Shown here: positions 11,007 through 19,783 of the stretch, piece by piece
Layout of the letters: the number at the start of each line of letters is the position of its first letter
Position numbering within the stretch: the stretch's first letter is position 1
Assembly: GCA_021613535.1 (NCBI GenBank)
Contig: CP075494.1
Span: 2,914,001 to 2,978,000 of the forward strand
Direction: 5' to 3'
Origin: Adineta vaga
Lineage: Eukaryota > Rotifera
Length of the DNA: 64,000 nt
Made by a program: the position numbers and the translations under genes
Notes under the pieces: model-generated
What the model was told of the DNA's origin: nothing
Seen by the model: the letters and a program-made list of their open reading frames with translations, nothing else
The model's database searches: none

Positions 11007-11951
11007 TTATGATGATGTTGACACGATCCGATTGGAACAACCATTGATTATTTTCTTTATAGGCGTTTTGATTGCATCTGTAAACTGAAATAAAGTAATC
11101 ATCACAAATGCTAATGATATATTAATAAATGCATAAGCAATTCGAAAATGATATGTTGGTGGAGTAAGGAAAAATGAAGTTAATATTAACAATACATAAG
11201 GAATTTTAATTGCAAATAAAATCATGACAAGTATGGTTGTTCGACGAACCATTTTCAGTTCTTGTTGTGTACGAAGTAAAGTATTTGTAACTATACCACG
11301 TTTATTTATTCGATGAACATATAGAACTAATTTAATATAGATAACTGTAAGTAACCAAACTGGAGTTATATAAACACAAAATGCGGCATAATTGATTGAA
11401 AATGAAAGTCGAAGTGGTAGTTGACAGATTTGGTTGGAAACATTATAAATGATTTCATGAGTTAACATAAATGGAATAGGAAATAAAAAAGCAAATATCC
11501 ATATTAAACAAATAAGTGATATTAATGTTCGAGCAGATTGCCAAGATAAACGACTTGGATGAATAATAGTAATATATCGATAGATCGATTGTAATAAATA
11601 AGAATAGTTTTGTAATGCACATGCACTGTAACTTAAATATCCTCGAAATACACAAAATGAATCTTCATATTTTATTTGTTTAAGATCATTTTCTAATGTA
11701 AAGATAGACATCCATAAGATATTACCTCCCAAGATAATTTCACACAAACACAAATTGGCAACTAATATCATTGGAACTGTATGACATGCTTTATCAAAAA
11801 CTACAATCAATAAACCAATTATTGCAAGTCCAACAACTATGATATTACAAATAATTGACAATACATCCAGAGAAATTAACCATAACTCAACTGTTGTTGA
11901 AATCGAATTATTTATCGATGCTAATGGTATTAAGAACTCTGTTGTATTCAT
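11007..11951 (-). CDS. Rhodopsin-like seven-transmembrane GPCR
   Basis: Single-exon 314-residue protein starting at 11951. The N-terminus carries NxT/NxS glycosylation sites (NTTE, NNSIS). Seven hydrophobic segments follow. After TM3 there is a YRY in the DRY position (QSIYRYITIIHPS), and a Trp in TM4 (LICLIWIFAFLFP). The third loop is basic (KRGIVTNTLLRTQQELKMVRRT). It fits the rhodopsin-like superfamily; the ligand cannot be told. The YRY variant and short termini match the many small bdelloid orphan receptors. It is not closely similar to the paired receptors at 36-40 kb. Confidence 0.82.
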   Translation of the reverse strand: MNTTEFLIPLASINNSISTTVELWLISLDVLSIICNIIVVGLAIIGLLIVVFDKACHTVPMILVANLCLCEIILGGNILWMSIFTLENDLKQIKYEDSFCVFRGYLSYSACALQNYSYLLQSIYRYITIIHPSRLSWQSARTLISLICLIWIFAFLFPIPFMLTHEIIYNVSNQICQLPLRLSFSINYAAFCVYITPVWLLTVIYIKLVLYVHRINKRGIVTNTLLRTQQELKMVRRTTILVMILFAIKIPYVLLILTSFFLTPPTYHFRIAYAFINISLAFVMITLFQFTDAIKTPIKKIINGCSNRIVSTSS

Positions 11952-12755
11952 TTTTCTAGAATAAAGAAATGAATGAAGAGAAAGATGAGTTGAATTATAA
12001 TCGAGATTATATATACGATTGTTTTTATGAATGGTAATTTCTCTTTGAGTGTTAATAATATGATCATTACCTTGTTTTTTTTCGCTTCGAAGGATTTGTT
12101 CTAGATTTTACTTAATCACCATGTGAATAATTTTAAGTTACTTTGACAAAACTTTTCCTGTAGATCAACCGACGGCAAATTCGACGATCTATTTTTGTAC
12201 GAATCATATCATTGTTGAACTAATATGATGAGAATAAAATTTTCCGATAAGCATATCATTTTCTTGTCTCATCTGATCTCTATAATCGTTTAAAAAGTGG
12301 TACTCAAAACTATGACATGCAATATGTTACAATCGTACAATTTCTATCCAATTTTGAGCGACATTGGATATCGCAGTAATATTAGTTTATCTACAGATAA
12401 ATGTGTATATTAGAGCAGTTTATTGAGTATTTTCATATATTTAGATAATTAATGAGTGTGAACTTTGATTGCGTGCATTTTATTTGATTAACTTGAATAA
12501 TCTAAGAGTACAGAGTGCTAAATTTGAAAAATTAGGAAACTGTAGCACGGTTGTCATACTTTCCGATTGAAGATAATTAGACACATCTTCACGGATATAT
12601 ACTTTATTATTAAAATCGAGAAGGTGTTACAGAAAATGGAACAATATGAGTGTTAAAATCAAGATATAATTGAGTGTTATCTTCACATATGAATCTTATT
12701 GAAAGTCTATCATTAAGTATATTCCTTTTTTTTCTGAAAGGAAGAGTTATAAAGT

Positions 12756-12821
12756 CTTGAGGGTGTGAGTATTTCAGGATGTGGATGAGATTGATATGCA
12801 AATGTACTACCCTCACACACC
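12756..12821. repeat. Telomere-like foldback element
   Basis: CTTGAGGGTGTGAG at the left and ACTACCCTCACACACC at the right flank a diverged centre. First of two adjacent elements. Confidence 0.6.
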
Positions 12822-12829
12822 GCCACCGT

Positions 12830-12883
12830 CTTGAGGAAGGGTGTAGGTGTATCTTCTTCAGTCACATTTACACCCACATCCTC
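12830..12883. repeat. Telomere-like foldback element (CTTCAGTCACA subtype)
   Basis: CTTGAGGAAGGGTGTAGGTG ... TTTACACCCACATCCTCA. The internal TATCTTCTTCAGTCACA closely matches the element at 46615-46666, defining a second internal-sequence subtype. Confidence 0.65.
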
Positions 12884-14057
12884 ATTAAGAATTTCTACGA
12901 TTCGTGGATTTTTTTGTCATTGAATCATCTAAAACATTTTTTGTATATTTCATTGCAACAATCTTTCGATGTTGATTCATTGTTTTTCTTTAAGCTAATA
13001 AATCATTTTGAATTATAACGCTCATGTTGATAATATCTTTTATTCGCTCAGTTTGAACTTGAATATAATTATCATCTAATGTAATTACTTGTTTTGATTC
13101 AATTTGACTTTGATTACTATTGTTCATTTTCGTTTGATTTATAATGATCAGTATTGATAATTGACGACTATTCGGTTACTTTTAGGACAAATAGTGTACG
13201 CGTTAATATTATTTTCTGTATAGTTAAAATGAAGGATAAAAAATTATTCACTTGCATTTACATGAAATAGTTGTTATGGCATTTTCACACGACTAAATGC
13301 GAATAATATAAGAGTAGATAGATATTATTATCAGCATCATACATGAACAGCTTCTAAGTAGGATACGGATATCAACAGTTTCAATCAACGTCTATAACTT
13401 CGTAATCTCACGGAAAAAATTCAATCAATACCGCAGTGTCAATGACGGTTCTTAGGTTGAAGGTTTGAAACGGTTATTGTCAACCGCAAAAGTCAGACCT
13501 TGCATTATATACAGGTAAAATATTAAAAACTTTATGAATATTTCCTATTGATTGATGATATCTGTAAAATTTGTTCAAATTTTCTCTGACAGTTATTCAA
13601 GGAAAGAACATGTTTTTATTATATTGTGTTCATTTAGAATCATAAATTATTCTTTATCAGAAGCATATTTCTATAAATATATTCAATTATAAAATATATA
13701 AAACACTACCGGAGATGCCCGCTTCAAAAACGACACAATTTACGTTTTTCATCTACAGCAGTGCTTTTCTTATCACCCACAGGACCTCTCCGTTCGTATT
13801 TATCCGTCGTGTATCAAAAAATCCTCACACCCTCTTTTTCCGCCCTGACTTAGTTAGTGTAATCTTTCAAATCGTCACCCACCCTCACGTTACCTGTCTT
13901 CCACACGTCTTTCTCCTCCGTACTGAGATCCATCCTATATCCCTTTTCGCGTCATGCACCAGCTCTTTTTTTTCAGAACTTCGCATGTCTTCATTAGTTC
14001 TTTCCTACTGATTTTGTCTCGCTATGCATGCGATATACAACTCTGTTCCTTTTAAAT

Positions 14058-14094
14058 CCACACCCACACCCTCAAGACACCCACACCCTCAAAA
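14058..14094. repeat. Doubled telomere-like arm
   Basis: Two tandem copies of (CA)CCCACACCCTCAA, i.e. right arms only. They directly abut the 70-bp repeat module starting near 14099. Confidence 0.65.
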
Positions 14095-14098
14095 TAAA

Positions 14099-14165
14099 TT
14101 TCGACCTTCCCGTGGGCCTAGAGAAGCGTTGTGGAAAGTTTGGTTGCGTTAGCTATCACGGAACT
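14099..14165 (+). repeat. 70-bp dispersed module, copy 1
   Basis: Begins TCGACCTTCCCGTGGGCCTA and ends near TAGCTATCACGGA. It matches 14229-14299 and 44008-44078 with many substitutions. Part of an unidentified interspersed repeat. Confidence 0.55.
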
Positions 14166-14228
14166 GCCTGGGTGAAATTTCACCCACGCTTCCCACCCTC
14201 ACCCCCCGATGACCATTCTAACCCCATG

Positions 14229-14345
14229 TCGACCTTTCCTGAGACCTAAGGAAGCATCGTAGAAAGTTTGGTGATCGTGGCTATTACAGCGACTGAATGC
14301 ATAGCGAACAGACAGACAAACTTTCTTCTTTATATGTATAGAAGA
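14229..14345 (+). repeat. 70-bp dispersed module, copy 2, with conserved tail
   Basis: TCGACCTTTCCTGAGACCTA through TGAATGCATAGCGAA, then a CAGACAGACAAAC / CTTCTTTATAT tail. The same module and tail recur at 44008-44130. The tail resembles the 3' end of a mobile element, but no coding part was found. Confidence 0.55.
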
Positions 14346-14710
14346 TGTATAAGAAAAATGGCCATAGTTTTAAAATAACATCTCTGCAGTATTCATTTCA
14401 ATAGTAAATCTACATTTTCTTTTATTTTGTTTAAATATTTCGCTAAGAATTGTCATTGCAACTGGTTTTCAAGTTCATAAACCAACAATAAATGAACAGA
14501 AATTATCATTATTATATTTTTTTTCTATGTATACGCATACCGATGTGGAATTTTCCTGACGAAGCCATTAAGTGTAATAATGATTTTTCCCTTTGAATTG
14601 CAATGCAGACGACGACAGAACGAAAAAGACATGGCAGAATCCTAGAAAAGGAATGTGTGTCACAGGTTATTTCATAATATATTTGTGAGTCATCACATTG
14701 CATTGTTTGG

Positions 14711-14716
14711 TATAAA
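14711..14716 (+). promoter_or_regulatory. TATA box of the vWA gene
   Basis: TATAAA 57 bp upstream of the ATG at 14768, leaving room for a short intronless 5' UTR. Confidence 0.55.
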
Positions 14717-14767
14717 TAGTCAAAGTTTTCTTTTCTTTTCTCATACATTTGAAAGTGAAAATAAACG

Positions 14768-17620
14768 ATGGCTAGCTATTTCAAAACTCCTTTTCAGATC
14801 GGTGGTGAGTCTCATTTCATCGAAGTCAAGGTGCCGAAAGTTGATGCATCAGCCGGCGACAATATCATCTGTTGCGTCGATGTTTCTGGTTCGATGGCTG
14901 GCGCTCCACTTCGCAATGTCTGTGAAGTTCTACGTGATATTTACAAACGAACACAGATGGAATATGGTTTGTTCACTTATGATACAACGGCGAATACCAG
15001 TCGAACAATCAAAGATGTGGAAAATCAAGATTTAAGAGCCGGTGGTGGAACAAGTTTCAGTGCGATCTTCAATGCCATTCAAGGGCATTTAATGAGGAAT
15101 CAAAAATCCGTGACATTCATCTTCATGACTGATGGACAGGATGGTGATTCTCAAGAAGTATTCAAACAAGCCATTCAAAAACTGAGGTTGACGATCAGTG
15201 CATTGCCGAAATCAGTGACGGTGACTTTTCATGTGATTGGATTCGGTGATGTGAATAGCAATTTCCTCGAACAAGTACGAAAATTCGGAACGAGAGAAGG
15301 TCTCTTTCGTTATTCCACAGAATCGGCGGAATTACAAAATAACTTTAACGATATGTTCGAGTATGCCATGTCATCGAGAGAATTCACTCTCGTTCTCAAT
15401 GGACAAACGTTCACATCGAGCAGCAACGAAGACACCGTTGGTTTTCTCATCAATGGCATGAAGATCGATAGTTCCTCGCCGACAGAAATCATTCTAAAAT
15501 CGAGCGGTAGTGAAACGAAACTCCCTCTCGAACCGATGGTCAACGTTCGATCAATCCATGTTGTTCATGCGTTGAATCTCGTCTCTCCTGACAATGAAGA
15601 ATCGGTTCAAGCCATTCGTTCATTTTTGGGTTCGATTGTTTCGGTGTCTGGGACAGAATTGATGGAGAAACTGGAATTGGAACAAATAAAAAGGGAGATC
15701 GACGATCGAATGATGGAATACAAGAAACTCTTTACTGAGATGAAAATGGCTCAAGTTCCCGAACAAGTGCAATTGAAATTGAACGCCTTGAGACACGACG
15801 CAACATTCGCCAATGTTCAACGACGAAAGAAACTCGACTTGCGCGTTAGTAAGAATGTCGATTACTTTCGCAAGACAGATATTAGCGGCATTCTTGACGG
15901 ATACCGTAAATCGATCGATCAAGACGGATGGAATCAAATAAAAGAACAAAAATCCGATTGGGTCTGTACTTATTCTAATGATGATATCTATGAAATTATG
16001 AGAAAGACTTCGGATAACATCATGTGTTTGGGTATTCTCATCGAGCGTAACGAACAAGCGATTACTTCTCCGACGAAAGGTCTGAAATTGATCAGTGTTT
16101 CCAACACATTGATCTCCTACGATTCGTTCATCACCGCGATGAACTTCGCCAGGAATGCACAACAGCAAGAGAACACAAATACCGATGGTGGACCGACCTA
16201 CGGGCAATTCTCCGGCATCAACGATACCTTCTGTGTCGTTGGTCAATTACACGAGAAGATCAACGCAGTCATTCCTCTGTACATCAATCATGAACACATG
16301 AAACGTATTCGAATCTTGGAAGGCATCTGGTTGGGTTATATGTTCACCTTAGATTCCTATGGCTACGAGAAACAACAAGAGATCGGTCTACTGAAATTGC
16401 TCTACGATATCGTTATGTTACGTACGGGAACGACGAGAAACCAACAGATAATCAATGAATTCGAGAAAGTCTGTCATTTCATCATCAAGGAATCGACTGG
16501 ATTCAAAACTGCCTATGGAGAAAAGACCTACGAGAATTATCTTCAGAGCATTCATGGACGACAGAATAATACCTACGATCTGTCCATTCCTCTGATCATT
16601 GCTTATCTTAAGAAAGATCTCCAATCAGCCTTGATACCAGTCTACTACGGTCATCTTCGCGATAGATTGCATCAAAAAGTTCCCGAAGATAAAATAAAGA
16701 TCATCAAACGCTTGCTGTATGGAGATGAAAATCAAATTATCAAGACTGTAGCGAGTAACAAAGACAAGGCGTCGATGGATATCAACCAATTAGATCCAGA
16801 TTTCGTCGAGAAGAGTTATATTGATTATTTCCATGATGAAACATGTCAACCGATTGAATTGATTCCTGAGACGAAGACCGGCGAAGATAGAAAATTAATT
16901 CAACAAGAACCCGATGTCGAGTATCTCAAATCGTTTCTTCAAGTGATCGATCCAGAATTGAATATTGCTGTTCCTCTGGAAATAAAAAACATCTTGAAAT
17001 ATTGTCAACTGGATGAGAATTATGTCGAGAACAATCTCGATTACAATGATCTACGAAAAGAGTTACTCCTGATTCTCTTCTACGAAAAAGTGGTTCCTGA
17101 ACAAGCGAGCAAGTCGACTATCATGACGTTAATCGACGACAGTATTCAAGGGAATCGAGATCATTCGGTGACATTCGACATTACTTCCGAAGCGATTCGA
17201 GTGGTCACTTACAAACTGCTCACGGCGAGAACGCTTGAAGGTTTCGCCGGTCTCTTGAGAAAGTATTGTCCGAAACGATTCGGTCCAATATTCAAAGAAG
17301 TTCTCCAGAAACTCGTCACACTGCCAGAATCCGATTTGAGCGATACATCAGGCAAGGCCTTTCTCAATCGAGAGAAACTCGCCGTCTTGATGACAAATGA
17401 AATCGGATATTCTCAAGTGTACACCGGAGACGTTGGCAAATATGTTTGGGAACCCTCAGTATACGTCGATGTCACTCTGTTGCACAAAGTCTTGGGCCCA
17501 GAGAAACTCAAAGAAATACGAATCAAGAATACCGGAAAGATACGTTTTCATGGTTACAGACTCTCCGATATACCCAATCGACATGGACATTGCAACAGCA
17601 ATCCCTATTTGGGACGCTAG
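14768..17620 (+). CDS. Large intronless protein with N-terminal von Willebrand factor A domain
   Basis: Single 950-residue open frame. An N-terminal vWA domain (about residues 30-210) has a complete MIDAS metal site: DVSGSM (D38, S40, S42), T95 in GGGTSF and D122 in FMTDGQDG. There is no signal peptide or membrane segment, so an intracellular role is likely, unlike extracellular integrin-type vWA proteins. The remaining roughly 740 residues are mixed helical, with a predicted helix-rich stretch at about 300-360, and match no domain I recognise. The gene stands out from its neighbours by markedly higher GC, frequent CGA/TTC/GAC codons and the absence of introns over 2.85 kb. That is consistent with horizontal acquisition, retroposition, or high expression with codon bias. 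A foldback element follows 70 bp after the stop. Confidence 0.85.
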   Translation: MASYFKTPFQIGGESHFIEVKVPKVDASAGDNIICCVDVSGSMAGAPLRNVCEVLRDIYKRTQMEYGLFTYDTTANTSRTIKDVENQDLRAGGGTSFSAIFNAIQGHLMRNQKSVTFIFMTDGQDGDSQEVFKQAIQKLRLTISALPKSVTVTFHVIGFGDVNSNFLEQVRKFGTREGLFRYSTESAELQNNFNDMFEYAMSSREFTLVLNGQTFTSSSNEDTVGFLINGMKIDSSSPTEIILKSSGSETKLPLEPMVNVRSIHVVHALNLVSPDNEESVQAIRSFLGSIVSVSGTELMEKLELEQIKREIDDRMMEYKKLFTEMKMAQVPEQVQLKLNALRHDATFANVQRRKKLDLRVSKNVDYFRKTDISGILDGYRKSIDQDGWNQIKEQKSDWVCTYSNDDIYEIMRKTSDNIMCLGILIERNEQAITSPTKGLKLISVSNTLISYDSFITAMNFARNAQQQENTNTDGGPTYGQFSGINDTFCVVGQLHEKINAVIPLYINHEHMKRIRILEGIWLGYMFTLDSYGYEKQQEIGLLKLLYDIVMLRTGTTRNQQIINEFEKVCHFIIKESTGFKTAYGEKTYENYLQSIHGRQNNTYDLSIPLIIAYLKKDLQSALIPVYYGHLRDRLHQKVPEDKIKIIKRLLYGDENQIIKTVASNKDKASMDINQLDPDFVEKSYIDYFHDETCQPIELIPETKTGEDRKLIQQEPDVEYLKSFLQVIDPELNIAVPLEIKNILKYCQLDENYVENNLDYNDLRKELLLILFYEKVVPEQASKSTIMTLIDDSIQGNRDHSVTFDITSEAIRVVTYKLLTARTLEGFAGLLRKYCPKRFGPIFKEVLQKLVTLPESDLSDTSGKAFLNREKLAVLMTNEIGYSQVYTGDVGKYVWEPSVYVDVTLLHKVLGPEKLKEIRIKNTGKIRFHGYRLSDIPNRHGHCNSNPYLGR

Positions 17621-17690
17621 ACATTCTGTTTTTTACTTTTCTTCTTTGTTCTGATAAATATACCTATGCAAAAAAAAACTTCTAGACATT

Positions 17691-17739
17691 TTGAGGACGC
17701 GGGTGTGGATTAAGAGTGAAGTATCACCCACACCCTCAA
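17691..17739. repeat. Telomere-like foldback element (AGAGTG-TATCACCC subtype)
   Basis: TTGAGGACGCGGGTGTGG ... ATCACCCACACCCTCAAG. The core TTAAGAGTGAAGTATCACCC resembles the cores at 28212-28250 and 30511-30573. It sits between the convergent vWA and Hv1 genes, where it could also act as a hairpin in the 3' ends. Confidence 0.75.
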
Positions 17740-17788
17740 GATTTGGTATAAATTATCATTATAAAATCATTCAAAGTTAAAATCAAAC

Positions 17789-18843
17789 TTAAGCCATCGT
17801 GTTTTGAAAAGGTAAATATTCACTTCTATAGTATGGATTTTCGAGACGATATTTGATTGATGGTTTCCTTGTTGATGATGTCAAATGAATCGTTTCTAGA
17901 GTATCTTGTAAATGATGAGCAATATTCATAACAGTTTCGGATGATGATGTACGTGAACATTCTTGATAAGTTGTTTGGCATACTCGATCCATTTTATCAA
18001 AATCGTTTAAGAGACTTCCAACATCTTTCGACATAAGTCGATGATGAAGATCAAGTGTTATATCAGTTTTCTTTTGTAAAATATTTAATAATTGTTCAAT
18101 TACTTGAAGATAAGCAGTAGCTAAATTTTTCTTTTTATTTTCATCTTTAAATCGAATTGATTGAGCTACACCTAAATAAAAACTTTACATTTAACAAACA
18201 AATTACAACTAAATATGAAAGATTTCTTACTGTTAACAATTCGCACCTAAACAGACACACAAAAAACAATTGAGAGAAATTTCAATAATTTTAATAACTT
18301 ACAAAACGCCATAATCGAAAAGAAATAAATAATAAAGATATTTCCGCAAGAACATTACTTTTAAATAGAAGATATAAATCAATAATGAATGAAACAACGA
18401 CAATGATTGTATCTAACCATTCCATTTTTTGATGACGAATATTCCACCATTGTCTTCCAAATGCTAAAATTTTCATAATCATTTCAAATAAAAACACAGA
18501 TAATAAGACTAATGAACAAATATGAAGAATTTTATGTATCAAGTCTATTTGATCATCATCATTTTTTTGTTGTAAATCGTACGGATAGAAAGAAAGTTTT
18601 AAATGACAAGGTTTTCGAAGTTTAATTAAATCTAACATGATTTCAGCAATAACAAGTAAACAATCAATAATAACAAGACTAACTATGATTACATGGAAAG
18701 CAGCTTGATCAACAAGATCAATAATTTGATGCTGAAATTGATAATCAACATTCCACCATCGACTAAAGATTGAAGAATTATTTTTATTTGTGACTTTTGT
18801 TTTTTGTTGTGATGATAATAATAAATCATTAGTTGGATCATTA
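17789..18843 (-). CDS. HVCN1: Voltage-gated proton channel Hv1, body of gene, separated from its start by a LINE
   Basis: Exons 18303-18830, a 16-nt microexon 18231-18246 and 17789-18171 are in frame. With the eight codons at 24103-24126 they total 951 nt, exactly 316 codons plus stop. The Hv1 fold is clear. S1 holds the selectivity and acidic residues in the spacing of human Hv1 (D64, E71, D75, like D112/E119/D123) in VIIDCLLVIAEIMLDL. S2 has a FEMIMK motif, S3 is DTIIVVVSFIIDLYLLF, and S4 has three gating arginines in FRLWRFVRIVN, split by the microexon. The tail is helical but the usual coiled coil is weak. The product conducts H+ outward on depolarisation. An L1-like element of 5.26 kb lies between codons 8 and 9 in the same orientation, so this allele should not give a normal protein. 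Confidence 0.88.
18831..18843. repeat. Target site duplication, left copy
   Basis: AGTTGGATCATTA, identical to 24103-24115. It directly abuts the poly(T) (minus-strand poly(A)) end of the LINE. Confidence 0.93.
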
Positions 18844-19176
18844 TTTTTTTTTTTTTTGGTAACAAAGCTTTATTGTAAAAAAGAACAACACTGTAACATA
18901 AAGTCAACGGAAGGTATTGTACTTCTACATAAGCTGGAGTAGAGAAAAAAAAAAGGACACATGACGTATGTCTTTTGTCCGTGACATAGTAATAAGAACG
19001 AGAAAAATTTTATATGCCAATAGTGAGTGTAGATGGGGTGACGCGTGTAAAGTCTTACATATGTGGTAGAAGAAGAAAAAGAAAAAGAAAAAAGAAAACA
19101 GAAGATATAGTGGTACTATATGGATAGATTGGAGAGGAAGAGAAAAGAAGCTGGATTGTATGTGACATGTTTTAAA

Positions 19177-19536
19177 TCAGCAAATATATTGACTCGATTT
19201 CATATTGCATATAAGAACGAGCAAAGAATTTACTGGATATTGTAAGGATCAGCAAAGACGTTGACTCGACATCATATTGTATATAAGAACGAGCAAAGAA
19301 TTTACTGGATATTGTAAGGATCAGCAAAGACGTTGACTCGACATCATATTGTATATAAGAACGAGCAAAGAATTTACTGGATATTGTAAGGATCAGCAAA
19401 GACGTTGACTCGACATCATATTGTATATAAGAACGAGCAAAGAATTTACTGGATATTGTAAGGATCAGCAAAGACGTTGACTCGATATCATATTGTATAT
19501 AAGAACGAGTAAAAGAATTTGCTGTATACATGAATC
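19177..19536 (-). repeat. 72-bp tandem repeat array in LINE 3' UTR
   Basis: Five copies of a 72-bp unit (starts at 19177, 19249, 19321, 19393, 19465; unit contains TCAGCAAAGACGTTGACTCG and TATATAAGAACGAGCAAAG). The middle copies are nearly identical, the outer ones diverged, and degenerate units continue to about 19680. As 72 is a multiple of three, a repetitive open frame appears here, but it is not a gene. Confidence 0.9.
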
Positions 19537-19783
19537 GGTTTAAAGATTGGCTCGATATTATATTATATATAAGAATGCGATCAATAAATAACTGAATAGA
19601 ACGAAAGAACGATACAGCATATAGATTGAATCGACTTCTTATTTTGTATAAGAACGAGTTAAACGAAGTAGCTGAATAGTATATTTGATTGCGATATATC
19701 GTTTTTTACATCGATTCGACTGACACAAGAATAGTCTATTCTCTCGATGTTACTATTATATGTAATGGTTGGTGATTTCTTTT

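Larger units (their letters stand above)
11952..14767. other. Long intergenic, repeat-bearing region
   Basis: 2.8 kb without a convincing gene. Contents: foldback elements at 12756-12821 and 12830-12883, a GC-richer repeat block at about 13800-14345 with copies of a 70-bp module, and the promoter of the vWA gene at the right end. A 45-codon minus-strand frame (12990-13127) begins with ATG but has no recognisable partner exon. Confidence 0.5.

Noticed and set aside
12990-13127. 45-codon minus-strand frame starting MNNSNQSQIESKQ
   Set aside because: Has an ATG and protein-like composition, but no partner exon, domain or repeat evidence; too weak to call.
19172-19531. 119-codon repetitive minus-strand open frame
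   Set aside because: Product of the 72-bp tandem repeat (multiple of three) in the LINE 3' UTR; no independent gene features.
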